From the NCBI RefSeq assembly GCF_004310325.1, contig NZ_SIRT01000017.1, positions 1 to 64,000 on the forward strand: DNA of 64,000 nt. The letters are read 5' to 3'. How positions within the stretch are numbered: the stretch's first letter is position 1; every line of letters starts with the position of its first letter. The position numbers were made by a program, and so were the translations under genes. Source of the stretch: Hyunsoonleella flava. GTDB lineage: Bacteria; Bacteroidota; Bacteroidia; Flavobacteriales; Flavobacteriaceae. This document shows positions 8,196 to 17,732 of the stretch, one piece after another. The notes under the pieces were generated by a model that was given only the letters and a program-made list of their open reading frames with translations, was not told the origin of the DNA and made no database searches.

Positions 8196-9197
8196 TTATT
8201 CGCCTTTTATGACTTCTTTAATCTTCTCTTCCAGTTCTTCAAATAGTTCTGGATTGTCTTTAATTATAGCTTTTACAGCATCTCTACCTTGGCCTAACTT
8301 AGTATCGCTATAACTAAACCAAGAACCACTTTTCTTAATAATATCGTGCTCTACGGCAACATCCAGTATTTCTCCAACTTTAGATACGCCTTCGCCATAC
8401 ATAATGTCAAATTCGCACATTCTAAATGGTGGCGCTACTTTGTTTTTTACAACTTTTACCCTGGTTTTATTTCCTAAAACCTCGCCATTACTGTTTTTAA
8501 TTTGTGTTGACCTGCGAATGTCTATTCTAACAGATGCATAAAATTTTAGCGCGTTACCACCAGTAGTTGTTTCAGGATTACCAAACATTACGCCTATTTT
8601 TTCGCGTAACTGGTTGATGAAAATAACAGTACAATTTGTCTTGCTAATGGAGGCGGTTAGCTTTCTTAAAGCTTGAGACATTAAACGTGCATGCAAGCCC
8701 ATTTTAGAGTCGCCCATTTCACCTTCAATTTCGCTTTTAGGCGTTAATGCTGCAACGGAATCTACCACAACGATATCAATGGCACCAGAGCGAATTAAAT
8801 TATCGGCAATTTCTAAAGCTTGTTCACCATTATCAGGTTGGGAAATGATAAGGTTATCGATATCGACCCCTAATTTTTCGGCATAAAACCTATCAAAAGC
8901 ATGTTCTGCATCAATAAAGGCCGCAATACCACCTGCTTTTTGCGCTTCGGCAATAGCGTGTAGGGTTAAGGTGGTTTTACCTGATGATTCTGGTCCGTAA
9001 ATTTCAATAACACGTCCGCGAGGATAACCGCCAACGCCCAATGCAATGTCCAATCCTAGTGACCCTGATGGAATGGCGTCCACATCTACCACAGCGGCAT
9101 CGCTCATTTTCATTACGGTGCCTTTACCGTAAGCTTTATCTAGTTTATCTAACGTTAATTTTAGCGCTTTTAATTTTGCTTCTTTTTCGTTGCTCAT
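8196..9197 (-). CDS. recA: recombinase RecA
   Basis: RecA forms filaments on single-stranded DNA for homologous recombination and SOS induction. The 333-residue protein has the Walker A box GPESSGKTT, Walker B VVDSVAAL, and the signature ALKFYASVR. The frame extends nine codons upstream to 9224, but MSNEKEAK at ATG 9197 is the usual flavobacterial start and has an A-rich upstream region. It is monocistronic, with a strong terminator. dprA, which loads RecA during transformation, lies 5 kb away. No SOS box could be identified. Confidence 0.97.
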   Translation of the reverse strand: MSNEKEAKLKALKLTLDKLDKAYGKGTVMKMSDAAVVDVDAIPSGSLGLDIALGVGGYPRGRVIEIYGPESSGKTTLTLHAIAEAQKAGGIAAFIDAEHAFDRFYAEKLGVDIDNLIISQPDNGEQALEIADNLIRSGAIDIVVVDSVAALTPKSEIEGEMGDSKMGLHARLMSQALRKLTASISKTNCTVIFINQLREKIGVMFGNPETTTGGNALKFYASVRIDIRRSTQIKNSNGEVLGNKTRVKVVKNKVAPPFRMCEFDIMYGEGVSKVGEILDVAVEHDIIKKSGSWFSYSDTKLGQGRDAVKAIIKDNPELFEELEEKIKEVIKGE

Positions 9198-9329
9198 TAT
9201 ATCTTTTTCTGTAAAATTATTCATGCTAAAATACTATAAGTTTCTAGATGTTACAATAATAGTTTTCAACATAAATAAGAGAAATTTGATAGTTGTTTTT
9301 ATGCTGAAAAAAATTTTTTTCTGATGTAG

Positions 9330-9358
9330 ACGCAACCTTTTAGTTTTTTCTGCATCTA
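9330..9358 (+). promoter_or_regulatory. second ECF-type promoter, pointing away from recA
   Basis: ACGCAACCTTTT (9330-9341), 9 bases, then TGCATCTA (9351-9358). This matches the promoter of the ECF sigma operon in 20 of its motif positions with identical spacing. No long ORF follows; a hairpin terminator lies about 180-215 bases downstream. Confidence 0.55.
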
Positions 9359-9364
9359 TTTAAC

Positions 9365-9580
9365 AAAGTGGGTAAAATTTTGCTGTGAAAAGGAAAGAAT
9401 TTTGATTAAAACCCCATTTACATAAAGGCATTTGGCGTTTCAATTGTTGTATATCAGATTATAGAAAATTGTTAAGCCCGTTGCAGTGAGCTCTTGTTAA
9501 ATTTATTTGTGAAAAAGAAAAATTTTAATGACGAGTTACTCAAAAAAAGCACTTCGTTCCTAATAGAAGTGCTTTTTTTA
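9365..9580 (+). ncRNA. candidate ECF-controlled small RNA
   Basis: This stretch is bounded by an ECF-type promoter and a strong intrinsic terminator (9542-9579), about 215 nt. The only ATG-initiated frame is an 11-codon ORF at 9528-9563 (MTSYSKKALRS) preceded by an A-rich tract; its stop lies inside the terminator loop. The element could be a regulatory RNA, a tiny-peptide mRNA, or both. No homologue is known to me; existence of the transcript is inferred from its boundaries only. Confidence 0.4.
9542..9579 (+). terminator. strong intrinsic terminator
   Basis: AAAAAAAGCACTTC pairs with GAAGTGCTTTTTTT around a 10-base loop. It has A and T runs on both sides and could work in both directions. 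No annotated gene lies immediately upstream on either strand, which supports an unannotated short transcript. Confidence 0.8.
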
Positions 9581-9716
9581 TGAGTAAAACCCAAAATACT
9601 AAAGTTTGAAAAACGCATAGTATTTTATGGTTGAACTCATCCCGACAGAGGCGGGATGCGTTTACTTTTCCAAATAGTTTAGTGGCATAGATTTTTAAAT
9701 GACCTTGGCGGATAAG

Positions 9717-9813
9717 TTGCGCTAGGGATAGAGGCATTTGTTGAAGCTCCCCGACGCAGGAGGGAGCGACTGCCGAAAGCCCGACCCGACCGAAGGAGGG
9801 TAGCGCCCAAATT
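9717..9813 (-). repeat. dispersed intergenic repeat, copy R1
   Basis: On the minus strand it runs from AATTTGGGCG through GGTCGGGCTTTC, an AGTCGCTCC block, GGGAGCTTCAACA and ATCCCTAGCGC. It shares these blocks in the same order with copies at 33984, 40961, 52648 and 61753. A separate perfect hairpin, CATCCCG/CGGGATG at 9638-9658, lies just outside. The rest of the 9225-9896 gap contains the ECF-type promoter and candidate sRNA. Confidence 0.75.
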
Positions 9814-9848
9814 ATACTATTGAAATTAGCATACTTACCAATAAATTG

Positions 9849-9856
9849 TACTTTTG
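9849..9856 (+). promoter_or_regulatory. candidate -7 promoter element (trhO)
   Basis: TACTTTTG matches TAnnTTTG and lies 40 bases before the trhO ATG. No TTG is found at the expected -33 spacing. Confidence 0.45.
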
Positions 9857-9896
9857 TGCTTTAAAATATTTCTTAACCTTAAAAAATTAGTATAGC

Positions 9897-10976
9897 ATGC
9901 AACTGTACAATACATTAAGCGCGAAAGAAAGAGCAGAATTAATCGAAAAGGCTGGCAAGGATCGATTAACACTTTCTTTTTACAAATATGCCAAAATTGA
10001 GAATCCTCAAGAATTTAGAGATCAGCTTTTTATAGTTTGGAATTCCCTTGATGTTTTGGGTAGAATTTACGTAGCTACGGAAGGCATTAATGGACAATTA
10101 TCGCTTCCTGCTGATCGATTTCAAGAATTTAAGGATCATTTAGATACTATTGATTTTTTAAAAGGTATCCGTTTGAATATTGCTGTAGAGCAGGACAATA
10201 TGTCTTTTTTAAAATTGAAGGTGAAGGTGCGCCATAAAATTGTGGCGGATGGTTTAAACGACGATACGTTTGATGTGACAAACAAAGGTGTTCATGTTGG
10301 TGCAGATGAGTTTAATGCACTTATTGAAGACGAAAATACGGTTTTGGTGGATATGCGAAACCATTACGAGAGCGAGATTGGGCATTTTAAGAATGCGGTA
10401 ACGCCAGATGTGGATACTTTTAGGGAATCTTTGGATATTATTGAGGACGATTTAAAAGCACATAAGGAAGATAAAAACTTGGTAATGTACTGTACTGGTG
10501 GTATCCGTTGTGAAAAAGCGAGTGCTTACTTTAAACATAAGGGATTTAAAAATGTGTATCAGTTGGAAGGCGGTATTATTGAATACACCCGACAGGTGAA
10601 CGAGAAAAATCTTGAGAATAAATTTATTGGTAAAAATTTTGTGTTTGATGAGCGTAGAGCTGAAAAAATAAGTGAAGATGTAATAGCACAATGCCACCAA
10701 TGTGGTGAGCCTTTTGATGTGCATACCAATTGCGCTAATGATGCTTGCCATTTATTATTTATTCAATGTGATGCTTGTAAGGAGGAGATGGATAATTGTT
10801 GCTCTGCAGCGTGCAAAGAGATACATGCTTTACCTTATGAGGAGCAAAAAGCACTGCGTAAAGGCCAAGGGAATAGCAACGATATTTTTAAAAAAGGGCG
10901 CGCAGACCATTTGCCATATAAGAAGGATTTGAGGAATATTTTTGAAACATTGAAACACGACAAGCCTAAAGCATAG
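9897..10976 (+). CDS. trhO: tRNA uridine(34) hydroxylase, rhodanese family
   Basis: TrhO (YceA/UPF0176) performs oxygen-dependent 5-hydroxylation of U34 in tRNA, the first step toward cmo5U/mo5U. The 359-residue protein has an N-terminal UPF0176 domain (about 20-125, with YVATEGINGQLS) and a rhodanese domain (about 145-245) with the active-site loop CTGGIRCEKA. A cysteine-rich C-terminal domain carries CHQCGEPFDVHTNC and further CxxC pairs, probably a metal site. It is monocistronic and appears complete. Confidence 0.93.
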   Translation: MQLYNTLSAKERAELIEKAGKDRLTLSFYKYAKIENPQEFRDQLFIVWNSLDVLGRIYVATEGINGQLSLPADRFQEFKDHLDTIDFLKGIRLNIAVEQDNMSFLKLKVKVRHKIVADGLNDDTFDVTNKGVHVGADEFNALIEDENTVLVDMRNHYESEIGHFKNAVTPDVDTFRESLDIIEDDLKAHKEDKNLVMYCTGGIRCEKASAYFKHKGFKNVYQLEGGIIEYTRQVNEKNLENKFIGKNFVFDERRAEKISEDVIAQCHQCGEPFDVHTNCANDACHLLFIQCDACKEEMDNCCSAACKEIHALPYEEQKALRKGQGNSNDIFKKGRADHLPYKKDLRNIFETLKHDKPKA

Positions 10977-11196
10977 GAAACATTGTTATTACTTTTAATA
11001 GGATTATAGCGTTCAAAATTGGCTCCGTCTTAATATAATTTTGGTAAATGAGTGCTAGAGATTGTTAATCCTCTTTTTTAAGTACCGATATAATCATATA
11101 TTTACATCTTAAAGCACTTTTCTGTGTTTTAATGGAAATCAGGTATGAATCTCCATTCGTAATAATTTAATTATTAACGAATTCAATATATAAAAT

Positions 11197-12432
11197 ATGG
11201 CTTGCGCAAGTTGCTCAACTAAAGACGGCTCTCCAAAGGGCTGCAAAAATAATGGTACTTGTGGAACAGACAGTTGTAATAAACTAACCGTTTTTGATTG
11301 GTTAGCAAACATGTCTCTTCCAAATGGTGAAAAACCTTTTGATTGGGTTGAGGTTCGTTACAAAAACGGCAGAAAGCACTACTATAAAAACACCGAAAAT
11401 TTAACCTTAAGTATTGGCGATATTGTAGCTACTCAGGCTCAGGCAGGTCATGATATTGGTATGGTAACACTCACTGGAGAATTGGTTCGTGTACAAATGA
11501 AGCGCAAAAATATTTCTCCTGAAGGCGAGGATATTTTAAAAATCTATAGAAAAGCTTCCCAAAAGGATATTGATATTTGGCAAAAGTCTCGCGACAGGGA
11601 AGAGGCTATGAAAGTAAAGGCGCGCCAATTTGCAATTGACTTAAGGTTGCAAATGAAGATTTCTGATATTGAGTTTCAAGGCGATGGCAGTAAGGCCACA
11701 TTTTATTACACCGCAGAAGAGCGTGTAGATTTTAGAGAACTTATAAAAGTTTTTGCTAGAGAATTTAGAACACGTATTGAGATGCGACAAGTAGGCTTTC
11801 GTCAAGAAGCCTCAAGACTTGGAGGTATTGGCTCTTGTGGACGTGAGTTGTGTTGCTCTACATGGTTAACTGATTTTCGCTCAGTAAGTACCTCGGCGGC
11901 ACGTTACCAGCAATTATCTTTAAATCCGCAAAAACTCGCAGGACAATGTGGAAAGCTCAAATGTTGTTTAAATTATGAGTTGGATACCTATTTAGATGCG
12001 TTAAAGGAATTCCCAAAAACAGATATAAAACTTCAAACTGAAAAAGGAACTGCAGTTTGCCAAAAAACAGATATTTTTAAAGGGCATATGTGGTATGCCT
12101 ATGAAGGTGAATGGATGAATTGGCATAAAATTACGGTGCAACAGGCCAATGAAATCATTGAAATAAACAAGCAAAATAAAAAAGTAGTTAGCCTTGAAGA
12201 ATACGCCTTAGATCTTGCTGAAGATACTAAAGCAGCCTTTGAAAACGTTGTGGGACAAGATAGTTTAACCCGTTTTGATAGTCCAAAACGCAATAAAAAA
12301 CGTAGAAATAATAGAAGAAGAGGAAATCAAGGCAATAAAAAACAGGCGTCTAACAACAATAATTCAAATAAAAATAAAAGGAGACGAAACAATAAAAGAC
12401 AACCTCAAAATGCTAAGAACAATCAAAAATAG
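11197..12432 (+). CDS. ricT: RicT/PSP1 domain protein
   Basis: This 411-residue protein contains a PSP1/RicT domain (about 50-290). The conserved cysteine clusters GSCGRELCC and GQCGKLKCCLNYE can bind an iron-sulfur cluster in the Bacillus RicAFT complex, which guides RNase Y-dependent mRNA processing. The Cys-rich N-terminus (CASCS, CKNNGTCGTDSC) is typical of Bacteroidota members. The C-terminal 60 residues are Lys/Arg/Asn-rich and probably bind nucleic acid. gldH starts inside its last codons, so the two are co-transcribed. Its function in Bacteroidota is not established. The upstream 220-bp gap contains a TAATTTTG at 11036-11043, but it is far from the start. Confidence 0.88.
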   Translation: MACASCSTKDGSPKGCKNNGTCGTDSCNKLTVFDWLANMSLPNGEKPFDWVEVRYKNGRKHYYKNTENLTLSIGDIVATQAQAGHDIGMVTLTGELVRVQMKRKNISPEGEDILKIYRKASQKDIDIWQKSRDREEAMKVKARQFAIDLRLQMKISDIEFQGDGSKATFYYTAEERVDFRELIKVFAREFRTRIEMRQVGFRQEASRLGGIGSCGRELCCSTWLTDFRSVSTSAARYQQLSLNPQKLAGQCGKLKCCLNYELDTYLDALKEFPKTDIKLQTEKGTAVCQKTDIFKGHMWYAYEGEWMNWHKITVQQANEIIEINKQNKKVVSLEEYALDLAEDTKAAFENVVGQDSLTRFDSPKRNKKRRNNRRRGNQGNKKQASNNNNSNKNKRRRNNKRQPQNAKNNQK

Positions 12433-12907
12433 TGTCTTAGCACTACTATTGTTTTTTTGTATCATGTCTTGTGATAAAAACCGAGTTTTTGATGCCTATA
12501 AGGCCCTACCTGACACATGGCACAAAGACACTATAGTCAATTTTAAAATTAACCCACCAGATACTATTAACCCATATAATTTATTTGTAAACCTTAGAAA
12601 CACTAACGCCTATAAATACAACAATTTATTTTTAATCGTTGAGATGACTTTTCCTCATGGAAAAACCATTAAAGACACGTTAGAATATCGTATGGCAGAA
12701 CCCTCAGGAAAGTTGTTGGGTACTGGTACAACCGATATAAAAGAAAATAAATTATGGTATAAGGAAAACGTTGTTTTTACTGAACCTGGCGAATATGAAG
12801 TACGTATTCAACACGCTATGAGAGAGAGCGGCAAAGTAAGTGGCGTGATTGATTTAGAAGGTATTACAGATGTAGGTTTTCGGGTTGAAAAACCAAATAA
12901 TAATTAA
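12410..12907 (+). CDS. gldH: gliding motility lipoprotein GldH
   Basis: GldH is a lipoprotein required for gliding and type IX secretion in Flavobacterium johnsoniae. The 165-residue protein starts at ATG 12410 (MLRTIKNSVLA), inside the end of ricT, which it overlaps by 23 bp. The frame is open further upstream, but that part shadows the Arg/Lys-rich tail of ricT and has no signal peptide. The lipobox is IMSC. The mature part matches the GldH family (DTWHKDTIVNF, LFLIVEMTFPHG, YEVRIQHAMRE). The ricT-gldH-PBP order is conserved in flavobacteria as far as I recall. Confidence 0.92.
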   Translation: MLRTIKNSVLALLLFFCIMSCDKNRVFDAYKALPDTWHKDTIVNFKINPPDTINPYNLFVNLRNTNAYKYNNLFLIVEMTFPHGKTIKDTLEYRMAEPSGKLLGTGTTDIKENKLWYKENVVFTEPGEYEVRIQHAMRESGKVSGVIDLEGITDVGFRVEKPNNN

Positions 12908-12973
12908 ACAGTAACATCGCATAAATTTTGCCCAAGGCGAAATAGTATCATGATGTATTAAAATTTATAGTAG

Positions 12974-15322
12974 ATGGCAAAAGCAAAAAAAGAAACGGCA
13001 CCAGTTGAAGGTTTTTCAAAATATATCAGATGGTTTTGGATGGCGTTTTTAGGTGGAATTCTTGCGGTAATCCTAGTGTTTTTACTGGCATCTTGGGGCG
13101 TTTTTGGTGAAATGCCAGACCACACTGTGCTAGAAAACCCAAAAACGAATTTAGCAACTGAAATCATATCGTCGGACGGACAAACCTTAGGGAAGTTCTA
13201 TTTTAATGACAATAGAACACCTGTGGGTTATGATGAATTATCTAATCATTTAGTAGATGCATTGATTGCTACAGAAGATGCAAGATTTCATGACCATGCA
13301 GGTATAGATGCAAGAGGAACGTTGAGAGCAGCTTTTTTCTTAGGAAGTAAAGGCGGTGCTAGTACTATTTCGCAACAATTAGCCAAATTACTTTTTCATA
13401 GAAGAGAAAAAGCCAATTTAATTGAGAAATTATCTCAGAAAGTTAGAGAATGGATTATAGCTACACGTTTAGAGAGACAATATACGAAGGAAGAAATCAT
13501 ATCGCAATACTTTAATATTTATGATTTTGGGAATAATGCGGATGGTATCAGAAGTGCTGCAAGTATTTATTTTGATAAAGAGCCAAATGAATTGAGTTTA
13601 AAAGAGTCTGCAATGCTAGTTGGTATGTTTAAAAACTCGTCGCTATACAACCCCAGAAGAAATCCTGTTGGTGTAAAAAATAGACGAAATGTGGTGTTAG
13701 CGCAAATGCAGAAGTATGGCTACATCAATGAAGCACTAAAAGATTCTCTACAAGCAACAGAGCTCGATTTAAAATACACACCACAATCCCACCGAGATGG
13801 AATCGCTACCTATTTTAGAGGTTATTTAGCAACGTTTATGAAGGATTGGATTAAAAAGAACCCAAAGCCAGATGGTACAAAATGGAGTTTATACAATGAT
13901 GGGCTAACGATTTATACAACAATAGATTCGCGCATGCAAAAGTATGCCGAAGATGCAGTACAACAGCACATGCCAAGGTTGCAAGCAGAATTTTTTGTAC
14001 AGAATACTCCTAAGCGGAATCCAACAGCACCATTTTTAGAGTTAGAAAAAGAAGAGATTGAAGATTTAATGAAACGCTCTATGCGTCGCTCAGAACGCTG
14101 GAGACACATGAAATACGATTTAAAAAAGCAGGATAAAGAGATTATTGAATCTTTCCAAAAGCCTGTTGCAATGTCGGTTTTTACATGGAAAGATGGTAAA
14201 CCCTCTGAAATTGATACCATTATGAAGCCAATGGATTCTATGCGGTACTATAAATCGTTTTTAAGAACTGGTATGATGTCGATGGATCCACGTACCGGTC
14301 ATGTAAAAGCTTGGGTTGGTGGTATGGACTACAAGCATTTTCAATATGATATGGTGAAACAAGGGAAGCGTCAAATAGGATCTACCTTTAAACCACTGGT
14401 ATATACGGCGGCGATTGACCAATTGCATTTTTCTCCATGTGATGAGTTTCCTGATACACCTTTTTGTATAGAAGCCAACAAATATGGCAACCCTGAAGAG
14501 TGGTGTCCTAAAAACTCTAATAACGATTATGGTGGAAATAGAAGTTTAAAGAATGCATTAGCTAATTCTGTTAACACAATAACCGCACGATTGATTGATA
14601 AAGTTGGCCCTCAAACTGTAGCAGATTTAGGAAAGAAATTGGGTATAGAATCTGAGATTCCACCAGTACCGTCTATCGCTCTTGGTGTTCCAGAAATTAG
14701 CGTTTATGAGATGGTTGGAGCTTACTCTGCATTTGCTAATAAAGGTGTATACACCAAACCTGTAATGGTTACAAGTATTGAAGATAAAAATGGCACTATT
14801 TTATATCAGTTTAAACCAGAAACGCGGGACGTATTGAGTGAAGAAACAGCCTATGTAGCCACGAAACTTATGGAGGGTGTTACACAATCTGGTTCAGGAG
14901 CAAGATTAAGAACTAAAGGAGCAGATTCTTATAGAGCTGATTACAGAGAGATTGTAACGGGTTATCCTTACGAATTCACAAACCCAATTGCTGGAAAAAC
15001 AGGGACTACACAAAACCAAAGTGATGGTTGGTTTATGGGGATGGTGCCCAATTTAGTAACTGGTGTTTGGGTAGGAGGGGAAGATAGAGCTGTACATTTT
15101 AGAACCATTACCTACGGCCAAGGTGCAGCAATGGCACTGCCAATATGGGGTTTGTATATGAAAAGCTGTTATGCTGATGAAGAATTAAATATTTCTAAGG
15201 AAGAATTTGAAGAGCCTAAAAATCTTTCCATTACTGTGGATTGCTCTAAGACAACCGGGAAAACTGTAATAGATGCTGATGATTTAGATGATGATGAACT
15301 TCCTGAGGATTTAGAATTTTAA
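12974..15322 (+). CDS. class A penicillin-binding protein (PBP1A-like)
   Basis: This bifunctional peptidoglycan glycosyltransferase/DD-transpeptidase is 782 residues long. A short cytoplasmic N-terminus and one membrane helix (about 22-45) precede the GT51 domain (about 60-240), with the catalytic Glu region ATEDARFHDHAG and GGASTISQQLAK. The transpeptidase domain (about 420-720) has the SxxK motif GSTFKPL, the SxN motif SVN and the KTG motif GKTGTT. The tail is acidic. It follows gldH by 66 bp and probably belongs to the same transcript. Its stop overlaps the stop of the convergent acetoacetyl-CoA synthetase gene by 4 bp. Confidence 0.95.
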   Translation: MAKAKKETAPVEGFSKYIRWFWMAFLGGILAVILVFLLASWGVFGEMPDHTVLENPKTNLATEIISSDGQTLGKFYFNDNRTPVGYDELSNHLVDALIATEDARFHDHAGIDARGTLRAAFFLGSKGGASTISQQLAKLLFHRREKANLIEKLSQKVREWIIATRLERQYTKEEIISQYFNIYDFGNNADGIRSAASIYFDKEPNELSLKESAMLVGMFKNSSLYNPRRNPVGVKNRRNVVLAQMQKYGYINEALKDSLQATELDLKYTPQSHRDGIATYFRGYLATFMKDWIKKNPKPDGTKWSLYNDGLTIYTTIDSRMQKYAEDAVQQHMPRLQAEFFVQNTPKRNPTAPFLELEKEEIEDLMKRSMRRSERWRHMKYDLKKQDKEIIESFQKPVAMSVFTWKDGKPSEIDTIMKPMDSMRYYKSFLRTGMMSMDPRTGHVKAWVGGMDYKHFQYDMVKQGKRQIGSTFKPLVYTAAIDQLHFSPCDEFPDTPFCIEANKYGNPEEWCPKNSNNDYGGNRSLKNALANSVNTITARLIDKVGPQTVADLGKKLGIESEIPPVPSIALGVPEISVYEMVGAYSAFANKGVYTKPVMVTSIEDKNGTILYQFKPETRDVLSEETAYVATKLMEGVTQSGSGARLRTKGADSYRADYREIVTGYPYEFTNPIAGKTGTTQNQSDGWFMGMVPNLVTGVWVGGEDRAVHFRTITYGQGAAMALPIWGLYMKSCYADEELNISKEEFEEPKNLSITVDCSKTTGKTVIDADDLDDDELPEDLEF

Positions 15323-17280
15323 ATCTGTTTTGCAAACTCGATAAAGAAATCAACAGACTCTGGATTGCGCATAGCGTCTAAATTAATAGAGGTTTCAATT
15401 GGCATTTTCAGCAAAATCTTTTTGATGGGAGCTTCCATTTTTTTACCGCTAATGGTATATGGAATATCTGCCACTTCAATAATGTCGTCTGGAACGTGTC
15501 TTGGAGAATAATCGATTTTTAACTGTTGATTGATATCAGATTTTAATGCTTCAGACAACTCAAAATTCGGTTTAAGTTTTACAAACAAGGGCATGTAATG
15601 CTTGCCTTCTTCTAATTCAAGATTTATGATTAAGGCGTCTTCAATAGCAGAAATTTTATTTACGGCACTATATATTTCGCTTGTGCCAATTCTAATACCA
15701 TGTCGGTTAAGGGTAGCATCAGAGCGTCCATAAATTACCAAGCCTCCCGTTTTAGAATTTATTTTGATAAAATCCCCATGTCGCCATTTTCCAGGATAGT
15801 CTTCAAAATAAGACGCTTTGTATCTGGAATTATCTTTATCATTCCAAAAATAAATGGGCATTGAGGGCATGGGCTTATCAATAACCATCTCTCCCAATTC
15901 ATCTTTCACTGGTATTCCTTTATAGTCTAACGCATGTAGTGAAACGCCCAAAGCTCTACATTGAATTTCTCCAGAGTAAACGCCACTGAAAGGTGTTCCT
16001 CCAACAAAAGCGGTACATACATCTGTCCCTCCAGCCATAGAACATAGCCATACATTTGTTTTTATATTTTCATACACGTAATCAAAAGCTTCAGCAGGTA
16101 ACGGCGCTCCTGTAGAACTGATAGAACGGATTGAAGACAAATTATGCTCTTTTTTTAGATCGAGTTTCTTTTTCATATTAGCCACCAAAAAAGGTGCACT
16201 AGTACCAAAATGATTGATTTGAAGTTTATCTGAAAAGCTCCAAAGCGCGTCAAATTTAGGATATGTTGGAGAACCGTCATACAATACAATTGAAGCTCCC
16301 ATAAGTAGTGCAGATTGTAAAAAATTCCACATCATCCAACCTGTTGTAGTGAACCAAAAGTAGCGTTCACCAGGTTTTGTGTCGTTATGAAATGCCATGT
16401 ATTTATAATGCTCTAATAAAATACCGCCATGAGAATGTACAATAGCCTTAGGTAACCCAGTTGTGCCAGAAGAATACAACACCCAAATTGGATGATTGAA
16501 ATCTACTGGTTGGAATTCAAGATGACCACCTTCCATTTCAAAAATGGAATTAATATCTATATAATAGTCTTCAGAAAAATTATTAAGCGCATCTGTACTT
16601 AAATAAGGTAATACTACTACTTTTTTTAAGGAAGGAAGTTGAGCAACTATCTCCTTTACTGTTGCTGTTTTATCATATGGTTTTCCATTATACTTATAAC
16701 CGTCAACAGCGATTAGCACTTTAGGTTCTATTTGAGCAAAACGATTCACAACGCTTTCGGTCCCAAAATCTGGAGAGGTGCTGGACCAAACCGCACCCAA
16801 AGCATTTGCAGCAAGAAAGGCTATGGTAGCTTCTGGCACATTCGGTAAAAAGGCCACTATACGATCACCTTTAGTAACACTTAATGATTTAAAATATGCC
16901 ACCATTGAAGACACTTTCTTTTCAAGTTCTCCCCAAGAGATTTCTAGATGTACACCGCTCTCATTACTAAAATGAATAGCGGTTTGCTTTGATTTTGCAA
17001 CTCTGAAAATATGTTCAGCATAATTTAAAGTTGAGCCTTCAAACCAGTTACAGTTAGGCATATTATATGATGATAAAACTTTAGTATACGGTGAATGCGA
17101 TTTTATTTTGAAATAGTGCCAAATGCTTTCCCAGAAATCTTCAATATGATCTGTAGACCATTTCCATAACTCGTGATAGTTTTCAAATTTTAAGTTATGA
17201 TTTTCATCAAGCCAATTGCAATAATCCTGTAACTTACTTTCCTCCTTAAACTGATGTGTACCTTCCCAAAGCTTTTTCAT
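15319..17280 (-). CDS. acetoacetate--CoA ligase
   Basis: This 653-residue ANL-superfamily enzyme activates acetoacetate to acetoacetyl-CoA with ATP. It has the acetyl-CoA-synthetase-like N-terminus (NWFEGSTLNYAEH), the P-loop YSSGTTGLPKAIVHSHGG, the WMMWN stretch, the hinge GRSDATLNRHGIRIG and the C-terminal lysine segment YTISGKKMEAPIKK. Length and motifs fit AacS rather than acetyl-CoA synthetase. A TATCTTTG promoter element is at 17304-17311. The gene is monocistronic. Confidence 0.92.
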   Translation of the reverse strand: MKKLWEGTHQFKEESKLQDYCNWLDENHNLKFENYHELWKWSTDHIEDFWESIWHYFKIKSHSPYTKVLSSYNMPNCNWFEGSTLNYAEHIFRVAKSKQTAIHFSNESGVHLEISWGELEKKVSSMVAYFKSLSVTKGDRIVAFLPNVPEATIAFLAANALGAVWSSTSPDFGTESVVNRFAQIEPKVLIAVDGYKYNGKPYDKTATVKEIVAQLPSLKKVVVLPYLSTDALNNFSEDYYIDINSIFEMEGGHLEFQPVDFNHPIWVLYSSGTTGLPKAIVHSHGGILLEHYKYMAFHNDTKPGERYFWFTTTGWMMWNFLQSALLMGASIVLYDGSPTYPKFDALWSFSDKLQINHFGTSAPFLVANMKKKLDLKKEHNLSSIRSISSTGAPLPAEAFDYVYENIKTNVWLCSMAGGTDVCTAFVGGTPFSGVYSGEIQCRALGVSLHALDYKGIPVKDELGEMVIDKPMPSMPIYFWNDKDNSRYKASYFEDYPGKWRHGDFIKINSKTGGLVIYGRSDATLNRHGIRIGTSEIYSAVNKISAIEDALIINLELEEGKHYMPLFVKLKPNFELSEALKSDINQQLKIDYSPRHVPDDIIEVADIPYTISGKKMEAPIKKILLKMPIETSINLDAMRNPESVDFFIEFAKQI

Positions 17281-17303
17281 AAAACCTTAATAAATTTCTT
17301 TAT

Positions 17304-17311
17304 CAAAGATA
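17304..17311 (-). promoter_or_regulatory. candidate -7 promoter element (acetoacetate--CoA ligase)
   Basis: Reads TATCTTTG on the minus strand, 24 bases upstream of the start, giving a leader of about 20 nt. Confidence 0.45.
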
Positions 17312-17525
17312 AAGTTTATATAAATCATAAATGATTAAAAAATATATGTCTAAGAATAGTGATATAATATTTATCGATGAAATGTTAAAATAAATTACAC
17401 TTCATCGATTTTATATGTTTTTTATCGTTGTTTTTGAAAAAAAAGTAGATATTAGCTGTCCCAAATCAACCAATTTAAAAATAGATTTTTCCCCAAATCT
17501 GTCATAAACTTAAAAACTTATAGAT

Positions 17526-17648
17526 ATGGCCCCAAATCTACCTGAACAACCTACAAAAAAAGAGAGTAAATTCAAGGAAACATTAAATGATCAAATAAGA
17601 TTTGTTAAAGGTTTTCTTTATCTCACTAAAAAAATATTCATGCTATAA
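17526..17648 (+). CDS. possible 40-residue protein, unknown
   Basis: An ATG-initiated frame of 40 codons begins MAPNLPEQPTKKES, continues into an amphipathic stretch (IRFVKGFLYLTKKIF) and ends ML before TAA. Amino-acid composition is protein-like: charged first half, then an amphipathic or membrane-associated helix. There is no obvious ribosome binding site, which is normal in Bacteroidota. It is the only recognisable content of the 452-bp AT-rich gap 17281-17732, apart from the acetoacetate--CoA ligase promoter. Not recognised; could be chance. Confidence 0.35.
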   Translation: MAPNLPEQPTKKESKFKETLNDQIRFVKGFLYLTKKIFML

Positions 17649-17732
17649 GGGACATTAAGTCTTGCATGTTTTTTTTAAAACTTGTTTAAAAATTTTGATG
17701 ATTTTTCGTCTGGTTTTTAAGCAAGTTTGTTT

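Noticed and set aside
9540-9737. Minus-strand 65-codon open frame between recA and trhO
   Set aside because: It overlaps a strong terminator, a hairpin and repeat R1, and its sequence is not protein-like.
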